DNA from: Berberis thunbergii
Taxonomy: Eukaryota; Streptophyta; Magnoliopsida; Ranunculales; Berberidaceae
DNA: 64,000 nucleotides
Assembly: GCA_003290165.1 (NCBI GenBank)
Contig: QNQO01000550.1
Span: 310,001 to 374,000, forward strand
Reading direction: 5' to 3'
The position numbers and the translations under genes are program-made. Shown here piece after piece: positions 11,350 through 21,621 of the stretch (the first letter of the stretch is position 1; each line of letters opens with the position of its first letter). The notes under the pieces are model-generated. The model saw nothing but the letters and a program-made list of their open reading frames with translations, ran no database searches and had not been told where the DNA came from.

Positions 11350-12909
11350 AACTGATCTCATTTTCTTCAAACGTTTTAGCTCCCAATAGGTAAAAGAAGT
11401 GGAAGCTGCAAATGTTTTAGCTCCCAACTTACACTACATCTCATGCTAACTGATCTCATTTTTTGTGTTACTGAATGCAAGTTTCTAAGTTATGTTGTAC
11501 AACACCCCAATTCTTGATGAAACTTATGCTGATAGAGATGATTAAATCAGTAGCAGGTTGGTTGGCTAAGGTTGTGGTCGTTTAACTCTCACGTCTTGGG
11601 TTCTATGTCTACAGGTGGCATGGGGTAAGAAGGGATTAAGGGTTATTTAAAATAAAAAATAAAAAAATAAGTAGGTAACTCCATAGTCCATAGCGGGGGG
11701 TGTTGATTGTCGATATAAGGAAATTTCAAGTCAAATAAAATGACTATCTTTCAATACTAAATATTATTAAATAGAACGACTAATCTACTCTTGGCAAGAG
11801 AGTTATAGACGTAGATTTTGGGAGGCAAATTAAAGCGCCTCAAAATAATTGGGATGGGAGGCAAAGCTCCGTGAAAAAACCCCAACACTCTGAAATCGTC
11901 AGAGTTAAAATTATGTTTCCCTCCCTGTAGCTGCAGTGCAGTTCTTTGTTCTGCGATAAGGTTTCTAAATCTTTAATTGGGCTTTTGCACACATGTTGTG
12001 TTAAACTTTACAGACTTCGGACTTGCATTTCAATTATTTGTCAATAATTACTCATAACCTCAAGTAGCATTTTTCGGAATCTCTTCAGCATATGTTTGGG
12101 TTCAAAATAAATAAACCACCTATTAATAAAATTATAAAATTCGAGAACTATAAGAACATAGATTTGGAGGATTTTTTAGAAATGTAAACAAGTATATTTT
12201 CTAAAGTTGCAATAGGATTGTGATATTACGTGAAAATAGGTAAAATTACTTGAAATGTGAAAATTTGCAACCATACTGAAGAACACTAAAAATGATGTTA
12301 TTTGACATTTATTAATTGGTAGGTGTCATACCTGTGAAGCTGAGGTTCATTCTCCCTTCATTAAGCATGTAACTGACAGGGTGAGATGATTGAAGCTCGG
12401 ATATAGGTAGAGAAAGACGGCTTGTTTTGAGCTTTGGTATCACCTGTGGTGGAGGTTCTACGGAGTACGGAGTGCAGAGTCTCTACAGTCGGTATGTACA
12501 GGTATTTACACCTAAATTAGTGTCAACTGGTTAAATTAATAATTATACGAAACTCTTGATATTTCTCTTAACCATAGGCTGTGTTAACAGTTGCGTTAAT
12601 GAAACCAGTGGCTTTGATTTTTTACGATGATCTTGATCATTACTGCCATATTTCATTGAACAAAATACTGCATTCTTTCTTGAACAATAAGCCAAAAAGT
12701 CTATTAGATATGTGTCCTGCCCTATAGGTGAATCACTTCAGTTCCTTGTAGATCTAGTAATAGCATTAATAAAGAAAGCTGAAATAGATTTTCATGTGAG
12801 AATGTATAGCTAGGCAACAAACAAACAGACCATAGTATATAATGTTCCAGCTACAAAATTAGTTAACAAACCCAACAATATATAGTGAACCTCGCTCAAC
12901 TCAACTCTA

Positions 12910-15765
12910 TTGCCAATATTGCTTCCTGGATCTTACAAACCTGGACCACGATAAGTGAGAGAATGTATTAATGAACGTAGCACACTATGGAAGATTGGGT
13001 ACATGATATCTACATACATCATCAGAGTCAACAAGTTAGCACCCCTAACACCGCAAAGCCCTACCACCACCTGAAATAAGTTAGTTGTAGGACTTGATTC
13101 AAGGTAGAGGCCTAGAGCATAAGCCCAGACAGAAGAAAGTGCTGAGATGAAAAATGCATTACCACCGATAAGGAGCTTCCATGGCAAAAAATAGTAGTAA
13201 TGTTCTAGGTTAAAGAATTGATAAGTGAGCAGACAAAGCAGCTCCTAGACTTAATAGGGATGCAAACAATAAAATTGACAAGAAAAACAAGTATGGAATG
13301 AAGTATTTTCTTCTGAGAAATATAGGATAGCCTTTGAGCGGGTTATGTTCATCTGACTCATTTCCACCAGGTATGAAGGCTGCTTGGAAGTTGATGGCAG
13401 CAATCAGGACGGAGATAACCATCAATGTATTCGACATATCCTTCACCCATTCCTCTGCCCTTTTTTGAAGATTTTGGTGAGTTACAATGTACACTTCTTC
13501 AGCTGTTTGGCCACTTAAGTTTCTCAGATGAAGCAAGTGTGAGGGGAAGAGCCGTTTAACATTCTGCATGCATATGTGTAAATTTGAGTTTTGATCAAAT
13601 TTAACATTCATTTATGAAATTATAAATGAACTAGAACGTAAAATATATATTTTCCACAATGTCAATGTTATATTTAATGAAGTGAGCGCTAATTTGATAT
13701 ACGTACTAAAATCCGGAGATACAGAGGTAAAACATAGTTTTCAACTTTTCATTATATAAGAATCTGATTAAAAATCTAGTTCACTAATGAAAAATCTGTT
13801 GTTTTTTAAATTAATTTAGTTATGTTAAGGCTTGTGAAAAGAATTTCAGTTGTTTGTACTCACATCTAATGAGCCATTTGATTCCTGCAAGAAAAGGATA
13901 AAAAAATATTAATGTAATATGTTCAAGGAAATTAAGAGACTACAAAATATATATATATATAGTTCCATATTGAAATTAATTAAGGGTTATATACAATGCA
14001 ATTACAAAGACTAAAAAAAATGGAAAATTAGCACTTGGGACATGTTTCTGATCATGGCATCCCTGGTCGGATAAGTATAGGACGGAAGACCTGCTTAAAT
14101 TTAACCAGTCAGAAATAATCAAACTAAGAGAACACTGCTAATTATGTTGATGGTAAAATGCAAAGTCTGACTTACACATGTAAACAACAATTGCCAATAT
14201 TTCCATGGGAATGAATGGAGAAGTTCCAATATTTTGATGTGTAAAATGTCCCACTCCTAAATGAAACAGGTGATTTAGCCATGAGATGAAGAGCTGTAAT
14301 TCCCTGTTTGTCACGAGCCCAAGCGAGTGAAGGGCACAACTCATTTATCTTAATTGCCAAATCTGATTGAACAATTTTAGAAATCGAAGACCATTATTTC
14401 ACAATATTATCAAATCAAATTGTCTTTCATGAATATGAATATCAGAGTTTCTGCTACGGTTGCTACCCAAATAATGTTGCTACATCTAAACGGGCAATAA
14501 CAAATTGACTATTAGGGAATTTTTATTCAAATTGTGAGCATTTAAGAGTAGACATACAAATGTTAGATTGAGTAGCTCCCAGTGACCTTCATCGTAGTGT
14601 TTTAACTTCTCAGTCTGCTTTCACATCATGGGGAGATTCACCTTATTCTGATGTTCAGGGCCGACCCTGAAGTGAAAATAGTGATTTATGGTATTTGTGA
14701 CCTTATGGTATTTGTGCGTACATCCCCCATCCCCATCCTTGAGGCACAGCCATCCCCATCCTTTAGGCACAGCCATGTGACCTTATGGTATTTGTGCTTA
14801 CATTCAGCATTAAGCTGATTAACTCTATGCATTGTCATGGCCTTATGGCAGCATTTTTGTATTCGTATGCAGAAATAGGGTTCATTAGCGCTGTCAACAT
14901 TCTGTTTATCTGTACAATACAACAACAATATATTTTGGAATTTGTAATTTTTGTTATGTAAAGGAAAATGAAACATGTGTACGTACCATAGAATTCAGCA
15001 GACAGCTGCATGGAGAATGGTAGAAAAATCCCTTCTTATGAGCACATTATCCTCACTATTTTTCTTGAAAAGGAAGTATAGCATATCCATCTTCCCATAA
15101 GCCGCAGCCCAATACAAGGGTGTTTCTCCTAGAGTATTGGGTATAGAAACTAAGCTCTCCTCCTTCTCCACCAATGCTGCAACAATCTCCATTGAACCAA
15201 TCCTAACAGCTTCGTGAAGTGCAGTGTTTCCATCAGTGTTTTGTGCGAGGAGGAGATGATGATAATTTTCTGTACTAGATTAAAAGTAGTGGAAAAGTTT
15301 AAGAACGATGCAAGTGTTGTGATTGAGAATAAGTAGGTGAAGAATTGTGTCGCCAATAGGATTGTATATATCCTTCGTCTTTGAAATGTCCTCTAGCCGT
15401 ATTTTGATATCCCTGATTTGAGTAGCCAATTCATGTTGCTCGGACCAGATCTTGAAGAAGAACTTCACGTTTTTCGAGAATCCACAGGTACAATGCCCAT
15501 GTCGTCTTTGATGTCGAAGCACGTAAACATCAAGGATATCCTCGATTTCAAACGCTACGCGCCTGAGCTCTTTCAACCAAACTTTGACCACTTCTCCTTG
15601 CTCCATTTCTCCTTGTCTTTCGGCATCCTTCAAATGAGCTTTGATGTTCTCGAATTCAAACCTAATGGATATAACTTGTTTGTGAACATTTTTCATCAAC
15701 GTAACTTCTTGCTCAACAGCTGATGCAAGTCTTCCAATCACAAAGCTCACAACATTCTCTGCCAT
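12910..15765 (-). pseudogene. Chimeric coiled-coil (NLR Rx-N) + ankyrin repeat + PGG membrane protein, broken
   Basis: Reads leftwards from ATG 15763-15765. Residues ~1-137 are an Rx-type NLR coiled coil almost identical to the gene at 1-2475 (MAENVVSFVIGRLASAVEQE, EIEDILDVYVLRHQ). At CCTATTGGC (15352-15360) the NLR homology stops and, in the same frame, ankyrin sequence begins (GDTILHLLILNHN). After one in-frame TAA near 15280 it continues as TALHEAVRIGSMEIVAALVE and TLGETPLYWAAAYGKMDMLY. A 2-base loss near 15000 shifts the frame just before a good donor (ATG|GTACGT). Further exons carry another ankyrin repeat (ITALHLMAKSPVSF, ~14172-14390) and the PGG domain (KRAEEWVKDMSNTLMVISVL, FIPGGN, ~13213-13570) with hydrophobic segments. 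Last transmembrane helices lie at 12933-13187 after a frame change near 13213. Such ankyrin/PGG (ACD6-like) proteins sit at membranes and act in defence. With these lesions it is probably not functional as a full protein. Confidence 0.8.
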
Positions 15766-16065
15766 TGCTTTATCTCGGGAGTTTCTTTGGTTTGAATTAG
15801 ATTGCAAATTATGAGTCTGAATTGAAGGCTTTAGCGGCTCAGTATTTATCTATAATTCAAAATTTCTAGACAAAGTTAAAGAGACAGAATAAAGTGGTTG
15901 AGTGATTAACTCTCTGTCTTTCTTTAAAAAAACAATATTCTCATTTCTCATTCCAAAAGTTCCCTTAACATATATTTCTTCAACATAATGTGATTCTTTT
16001 CTTTCAATTTTTCTTTTATCTCTTTTCGTCTTTATTTGCAAACTTCCTAATCTAATCCATTGATA
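15766..16065 (-). promoter_or_regulatory. 5' flank of the CC-ankyrin gene, third copy of the NLR flank
   Basis: Homologous to 2476-2870, including the leader (CAAATTATGAGT) and the TATA-like TAGATAAATACT near 15841-15852 on the minus strand. It ends a few bases before the CACTA terminus at 16072. The shared promoter and coiled-coil exon show that one duplicated block supplied both to the ankyrin gene. Confidence 0.6.
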
Positions 16066-16071
16066 AATATG

Positions 16072-16345
16072 CACTACATCAAAAGGCCGGTTTAGCTACG
16101 CCAAGCTGGCCACGATTCTAAACCGTTGGTGTATTTGCCATGGCAAAAAACCGTAGCTATAAGTACCAACGGCTTAAAACCGTGGGTAAAAAAAACCTTG
16201 CCACGGCTTAAAACCGTTGGTATATTTGGAATGGCTAAAAACCGTGGCTAGTAGTAGCAACGGTTCAAAATCGTTGCAAAAATTTTTTTTAGCAACGGTT
16301 CAAAACCGTGGCTATAAGGGGCAACGGCCAAAAACCGTTGCTAAA
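16072..16345. repeat. Left terminal and subterminal repeats of the first CACTA element
   Basis: Starts with CACTACATCAAAA. About a dozen copies of a motif like AACGGCTTAAAACCGTGGCTA, direct and inverted, follow to ~16345. The first 70 bases align with the left end at 56391 (shared TTAGCTAC, TGGCCACGA, ATTTGCCA), which places both in one family. Confidence 0.85.
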
Positions 16346-16895
16346 TAAGAGCGTTTTGCACGTGGGCCGCATGCGTGGAGGGAGGACTTTGGCGCTTTGG
16401 TGAAAACACGCTTCCGCTTTGGCGAAAATAGGTTTCCCGCTTTGGCAAAAAAAATTGGAGAATAGAAAAAGAGTTTGGGCGGTATTGGGAGAAATATTTT
16501 CGACACAAAGAGAAACCCAACGGTTTCCTTCGAGGCAGAGGAGCAGAGGAGAGATCGATTGAGGAGCAGAGCAGCGCAGAGGAGAGATCGAGGCAGAGGA
16601 GCAGAGGAGAGATCGATTGAGAACAGAGGAACGCAGAGGAGAGATCGAGGCAGCGCAGTGGAGAGATCGATTGAGGTTTCCTTCGATTTCAGAAGGTTTT
16701 GTTTGATCATTTGTGAGCCCTTGCAATGGAAAAAGCTCAAAAAGTGATGAAACGAGGTTCGAGTTCAGGTCGGGTCATCTTCCCCACAAAGAAACATATG
16801 AAGCAATCAGGTTTTGATTCTAAAATTCTCAGAGAGAAACCCAACCCAACTCAACATTATTTATTATTTATTATTTTTTCATTTTTCTAGATGTT
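16346..16895 (+). promoter_or_regulatory. Purine-rich leader region of the first CACTA element
   Basis: After a GC-richer stretch with CGCTTTGGCGAAAA repeats comes a GA-rich tract (16530-16680) built from copies of GCAGAGGAGAGATCGATTGA. A small ORF starts at ATG 16726 (MEKAQKVMKRGSSSGRVIFP...) and runs to ~16890. The second CACTA element has the same order of parts: ends, GCGAAAA-rich segment, GCAGAGGAG-rich leader, then a long intron-like AT-rich stretch. I infer this is the transcribed 5' leader exon of the element. The ~500 bases after it (16896-17398) are AT-rich and intron-like. Confidence 0.4.
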
Positions 16896-17398
16896 GTTGT
16901 TTATGTACTACTTTACTTATAATCTTACCTCTGATGAGTTCTTGTGGAACTCTTGAATTGATTTTGTGAGAAATTCTGGATGATTTCAATGAAATCGCTT
17001 TTCTTGATTCTGATTCAAATTCTTTGTTCAAATCGATTTAATAGTTTGTAGTCTTTAAGATTTTGGAAATTATACTGAAGATTTTCTTTTTGTTTTTGAG
17101 AAAGATCTGTAGATTTTGAGTAAACTTTGTTATTATTTGATGAACAATAATTTTTACTATTATAAGATAGGATCTTGTCCATGTATTGTATTGAGTTGTC
17201 CTGTACATGACTTCTTTGATTCAGAGTATAGAAAGCATCATGAGTCTTCTTTTGGATTCTTGGTGGATGATGTCTTTGAGCTTTGATCCATTTTAGGTTT
17301 ATTGATTTCTAAACTTTGTTCATTTTCTTGTCACTGAGAACTCGCTGGTTGTTTTGAATTTTCAAATTGTTCCGTGCAGAATATTTTGGACAGCCATT

Positions 17399-17518
17399 TC
17401 GAAGTGGTCCAAGGACAAAGGGAGGGAGCACATTTTAAGCTAAATTTTCCAGAACTTGTGGACCTCTGGTCCCAGAACGTAAGCAATGTCATGAATGAGA
17501 TAAATGGATGCTTGTAAG
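17399..17518 (+). pseudogene. Probable captured exon of unknown origin
   Basis: A good acceptor (CCGTGCAG) at 17380-17382 is followed by an open reading NILDSHFEVVQGQREGAHFK continuing LNFPELVDLWSQNVSNVMNE to a TAA at ~17517. Its composition is like a real globular protein and unlike the flanking intronic DNA, but I do not recognise the family. Between here and 18586 I see only AT-rich intron-like sequence. Confidence 0.35.
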
Positions 17519-18586
17519 TTTAAAACCTCCATTATTCTCTGGTGTTTATGTTTGTTTGTTCCTATTTCTTGGTTTGATTAAGTTTCATGGTATTGTTTTG
17601 TTTGCTAAGAAAGACCTAATGGGATCTATCAAGTATCCATTGAGCGCGTTATATTACTGCAATCTAGTAGTGCAAGGTGATAACATATTCTGTTTGTTGA
17701 TTCAAAATTGACTGAATGTGGTGTTTCCTTCTCTAACCAAAACACTTGTATGTTTCAAAGAAAGCAAGCGTATTTGCCTTCTCTGAATTGACAATCATTT
17801 AAGCCAATTAAATTTTTTTCCCCTTTTCTATTTGACCATGGTAATTGAATAATTTTTTAACCCCAGTGGAATTTTGATATGGGCTTGTTATACTTAACTT
17901 TCTTCTCCAATGGAATTGATTGCTGTAAGCTGGCTGCTAACATCTCGAGTTAAAGCTGCAATCAGTGGTATGTGAAACTGAATAATTAGATAATTAACAG
18001 AGGTGTGGTAAAGAATTGTGTATCTGGAGGGAGTCACATATATTTTCTCTGAGTACTTTAACTTGTTGGATTTTGAAATCAAGTGGAATTGCTAAAAGAG
18101 ATGTATCAAACACATTTTTTCAAAGAAGGGGATTATTAATTTGAGGCACCTATAAAAAAAGGAAAAAAAAGGGTGCCATTTTTTATGAGCTTTCTGCTAA
18201 GTTCCAAATTTTGATATTGTAAGTCATTTAGTTATGTAGTAATTTTGTTTTGGCAAAGAAATTCTTTCCCTGATTAAATATTTTGCTCTCTAGTAGTATT
18301 GAAGTGGTGTTGGGTCATTTCTTGTTCTAGAGCAATTTACATTGTTGGACATGTTCCCAGATTCATCTAGATCTTTGTTACAGTGGATGAACACATTTCA
18401 TCTATATTCATTATTTGCTATGGTGGTGTCATACTTTGGCTTCTCTGTAGTTATCTCATATGATCAATTTTTTCATGGAAAACACGGGCCTTAGCTATTA
18501 CTGCATTCTCTACGTATGTGTTTAATTTTGTGTAAAAGAGATGGTCAATCAAATGTTGTATCACATATCTGACAGTAAACTTGCAG

Positions 18587-18888
18587 TGGTGTGGATGTCT
18601 ATACAGCTCTTGCTGGAGCAGCTGGAGCATTGTACGGTCCTCTTCATGGTGGAGCAAACGAGGTAACCATATAAATGTTATTGATCATAAAACCTATGTA
18701 ACTAGCAGAATAGTGTTCCCTACTTTGATCAGGTTTATAGTTTTGTGTCATGGATTTATTTACTTCTGTGAACTTGAGAAAATGAAATGTAAATTGTCCA
18801 TTGTTTGATGTCTTCTTTTGGCTATAGGCTGTGCTTAAACTGCTGAATGAGATTGGAACAGTTGAGAACATTCCTGAATTCATTGAAG
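18587..18888 (+). pseudogene. Captured citrate synthase fragment (two exons)
   Basis: Exon 18587-18662 (acceptor TTGCAG, donor AG|GTAACC) reads [20 protein letters not shown] then GGANE. Exon 18828-18888 (acceptor CTATAG, donor AAG|GTGTGA) reads [20 protein letters not shown]. Together they match the conserved [16 protein letters not shown] region of citrate synthase, which contains a substrate-binding His. The VYTALAGA and [11 protein letters not shown] wording resembles the plant peroxisomal/glyoxysomal isoform. The enzyme condenses oxaloacetate and acetyl-CoA, but only ~45 of ~500 residues are here, so there is no enzyme. The reading frame and splice sites are clean. Confidence 0.88.
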
Positions 18889-19078
18889 GTGTGAATTCTT
18901 ACTCATGCTGTATCAGAACCTAATTCTGTATCATAACCTAATTCTTACTATATGGTATTTTCACAGAATAAAGTTGTTTCTGGTCTCACTCATGCTACAA
19001 ATCAATTTTTGCCTTCTCCTCTGTATGCTCCATTTGAAGTTTCCATACCAGTTAGTTGGAGCTAGGCCGAGGTTACAG

Positions 19079-19520
19079 TATGGAAACAGAAGGCTGGACA
19101 GTGCTTATGAAAATGCAAAGCAAATAGCTTCCGGGAAACTGAGAGGCTGCCCTATTTTCTTGTTTTTCTCAGTGAGTATCCTGCCAAGAGGCAGCATGAT
19201 CAGATACTGACCTACTTGTTTTAAAGCCCTGCTTTGCATGATGTATTTTTATATACCAAATTTCTCTCTTATGATTGTTTTTGCTGTAACAAGGTTCTCC
19301 CATGAGAGTTAATGCAAGTGGGCAGTTTTGTGGTGTTGCAGAGATGATTGGTCCTGTTGACTTTCACAAGGATATGGATTTCTGGCAACATGACAAATGG
19401 AATGGTAGCTTCCCTGTCAAGTGGCATATAGTAAAGGATGTGCCAAACTCTAACTTTAGGCGCATCATTCTGGAAAACAATGAATATAGACCAGTAACTA
19501 ATAGCAGAGACACACAAAAG
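19079..19520 (+). pseudogene. Captured YTH-domain (ECT-type m6A reader) fragment, two exons
   Basis: Exon 19079-19172 reads GNRRLDSAYENAKQ ... GCPIFLFFS. Exon 19309-19520 reads [20 protein letters not shown] then [20 protein letters not shown] and [17 protein letters not shown], donor AAG|GTAAGG. This is the YTH fold of plant EVOLUTIONARILY CONSERVED C-TERMINAL REGION proteins, which bind N6-methyladenosine in mRNA. The Trp of DFWQHDKW and the Trp of VKWHI belong to the conserved core. The donor after FFS reads CAG|TGAGT, apparently missing one G, so splicing of this pair may fail. Only ~100 residues remain and the N-terminal disordered region is absent. Confidence 0.9.
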
Positions 19521-19777
19521 GTAAGGGATTGTGTCTGTTACTCCATTCTTCTTGTTATAATGGTTTTTTAGTTGCATTTGACACACCTCAAGTGATAGAG
19601 AAGATCTAGTTGTACAAGCATTATTTTTCTCTTCTTGTCCTTAGAGACTCTTCATCTGCATCTTCTACTTGTTTATACATTTTTCATTTTGTGTTCTCCA
19701 CTGTATAATTATACTCTAGCATAATTTTGTTATGTGATGCTTTGGGCTTGTAGTAAGTGAGTTTTATGTTGTTGCAG

Positions 19778-20055
19778 CAATTGTCTCCTTGAAACAGGAG
19801 GTAGAAGGTCTTCAGAATCTTGACCAGTCTGCGGAGATTTTAATCCTTTTGTTATGCGCAGTTCCTGGGTGGGCTAAGAAAAATGTTCAGGTATTTTAAT
19901 TTTGCAGGGAATACTAAACTGAATTTCATTTCTTTAGGATATTACTCAACTTGCTTGAATGTGTGCAGGTCCAACAACAGGTTATCGAAATAATTACTCA
20001 TGTAGCTGCAACTGTGACAAGATTCCCCAAAAGTGTGTGGTTCTCTACATCCTAG
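19778..20055 (+). pseudogene. Captured MOR1/XMAP215-like TOG-protein fragment, two exons
   Basis: Exon 19778-19890 reads IVSLKQEVEGLQNLDQSAEI then LCAVPGWAKKNVQ. Exon 19969-20055 reads VQQQVIEIITHVAATVTRFP. The series EQVEGL...LVRLLCAVPGWxEKNVQVQQQVI is characteristic of the second TOG region of plant MOR1/GEM1, the microtubule polymerase of the XMAP215 family. A one-base loss near 20030 shifts the frame, since KCVVLYILG would follow in the +1 frame. About 70 of ~2000 residues are present. Homology is recalled, not aligned; another HEAT-repeat protein is a less likely alternative. Confidence 0.65.
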
Positions 20056-20527
20056 GTTAGTAGCCAAGTAAAAAATTGGAAACAACACCTCTCTTTACCA
20101 GATTGTGGTTTTGTTTCATTTTGTTTTTTATGTGTTGTTTCTGAAGTTTATAAAAAAATCCAATGAAATCTTGAGCTGCCAAGTTTTTATGTCACAAAAG
20201 AACTTTTGTATGCTCTAGTGAAGTAAACTTAAGTGAACTTGTGTTTTTATGCAGGTTTGATAACATTACTATCAGACATGATTGCAGACTCATCAAAATA
20301 GCTTCATGGAGTCCGAAAATTGTGAAGGAATAATGGTGCAGAGAAGTTGTACACAGTGACTCCGAAAGCTGAAATTTCAGGTCAGCTAGCTCGAGGAAAT
20401 TATTCTTATTTCCATCTTTGTAAGTACAATCAATTCATGTTCTTTGTATTATATATGTGATTTCTTGGCCTTCATTTTATTTGTATCATATGACTTTCTT
20501 TGTCTCTATGTGTTTGTATTTCAATAG

Positions 20528-21030
20528 ATGATGACTGAATCCCCTGATGATTTGGCCTTGCCATTCAAGCAACTTGTTGATGCAAGGGAAGTGCCTGATT
20601 GTTACAATTTCTTCTAAGACCCATAGGCGAGACTGCAGTTTTCACCATGTTTTTTGTTATGGCGTGCAGAGGCATTTCAGAAGATACTTTTATTTATTTT
20701 GGTTTGAAATAAAGTTAGCATTGTCATTCATACTGGATCTCTCACGCTTTAATTGATGTTTGTGTTAGTGCAGATTTGAGAACAATGTTGAAGAGGTTGG
20801 AATCAGATCAATATTATATTACTTTCGAGATGTTTGTCACTGATGCCAAGAAGATCTTTAACAATGTGAAAATATACAACTCGCCTGAAACCATCTATTC
20901 TTAATGTGCAAATAGGTGAGAACATAGTACACTTTGTTTTTGTGAACCCTACGTCTCCTGATTCATATATCTCCTGATTTGCACAGGTTAGAAAATACCT
21001 TTTGGAGTAAAGTTCAATCTTGCAGCAGAA
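20528..21030 (+). pseudogene. Captured GCN5 histone acetyltransferase bromodomain fragment, three exons
   Basis: 20528-20640 reads LPFKQLVDAREVPDCY, matching the ZA-loop start WPFKEPVDARDVPDYY; stops sit where KDP is expected. 20774-20913 reads DLRTMLKRLESDQYYITFEM then IFNNVKIYNSPETIYS, followed by a stop and CANR. 20989-21030 reads RLENTFWSKVQS. This is the C-terminal bromodomain of plant GCN5, which reads acetyl-lysine; the conserved Asn of the YNSPETIY motif is kept. The acetyltransferase domain is absent. At least three in-frame stops show decay. The preceding 20255-20400 stretch may be another captured exon that I cannot identify. Confidence 0.85.
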
Positions 21031-21621
21031 TTTGTAGTAATATGTGTACTGTTTGATTGGTTTTATGTAAGAGTTGAACATGCGACAGTGAATTGTTCCT
21101 ACCCGTCGGCAACAGTATTAGACATTTAGCTTGAGATATCCTACCGTGGTTTGCAGTCTTGCTCATTTTCGTTTTAAAATACCAGAAACTTTGTTTCTTA
21201 TACTTTTTTTTTCTGAAATAACAATAAGAACCCTTTATGTGGGTTAAATTTCCTTTGGGACAACAAACTATATTACCAATGATAGTCGTTAACAATTCAT
21301 GAAGAAAGATGACAGAAGTTTTTCTGTTTATATATTGAATCAACTTACTTTCTTATGTATTGATTTCATAGTCTAACAATTTATTTATTTCATGTTTGGA
21401 ATATTTTCCATTTCCTCTTAATAATTTTAATATAAGAAGAAATGGACAGAAATGTGATAATTGCTTGGCTAGCTCTAAAATTTGTTTGGAATATCTGATT
21501 CTTTTTAGTCTAGTACTTTATTCTAATATTTTAGTTTAGACCACATTTCTCTAATGGCAAGAAACCTTTTTTGTTTCTTCTTTGTTCTTTGTTCCTTGAA
21601 TATTTTGTTGTTGTCTTCTAG

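Larger units (their letters stand above)
9700..12900. other. Non-coding stretch between two genes, with one direct duplication
   Basis: No supported gene. It contains a ~260-base block at 10604-10867 repeated in the same orientation at 11095-11349 (both start GGGAGGGCATTTGCA and include CATAGACCATAGTGGAGCAG). A smaller repeat of TGCTAACTGATCTCATTTT occurs at ~11347 and ~11443. The rest is AT-rich sequence with stops in all frames. Confidence 0.6.

Noticed and set aside
16289..16747. Overlapping ORFs rich in Ser/Leu or Arg/Glu on both strands
   Set aside because: They arise from the GA-rich leader repeats of the CACTA element; no homology and no codon bias.
18451..18883. Minus-strand ORFs over the citrate synthase exons
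   Set aside because: Shadows of the plus-strand exons, which have clear homology and splice sites.
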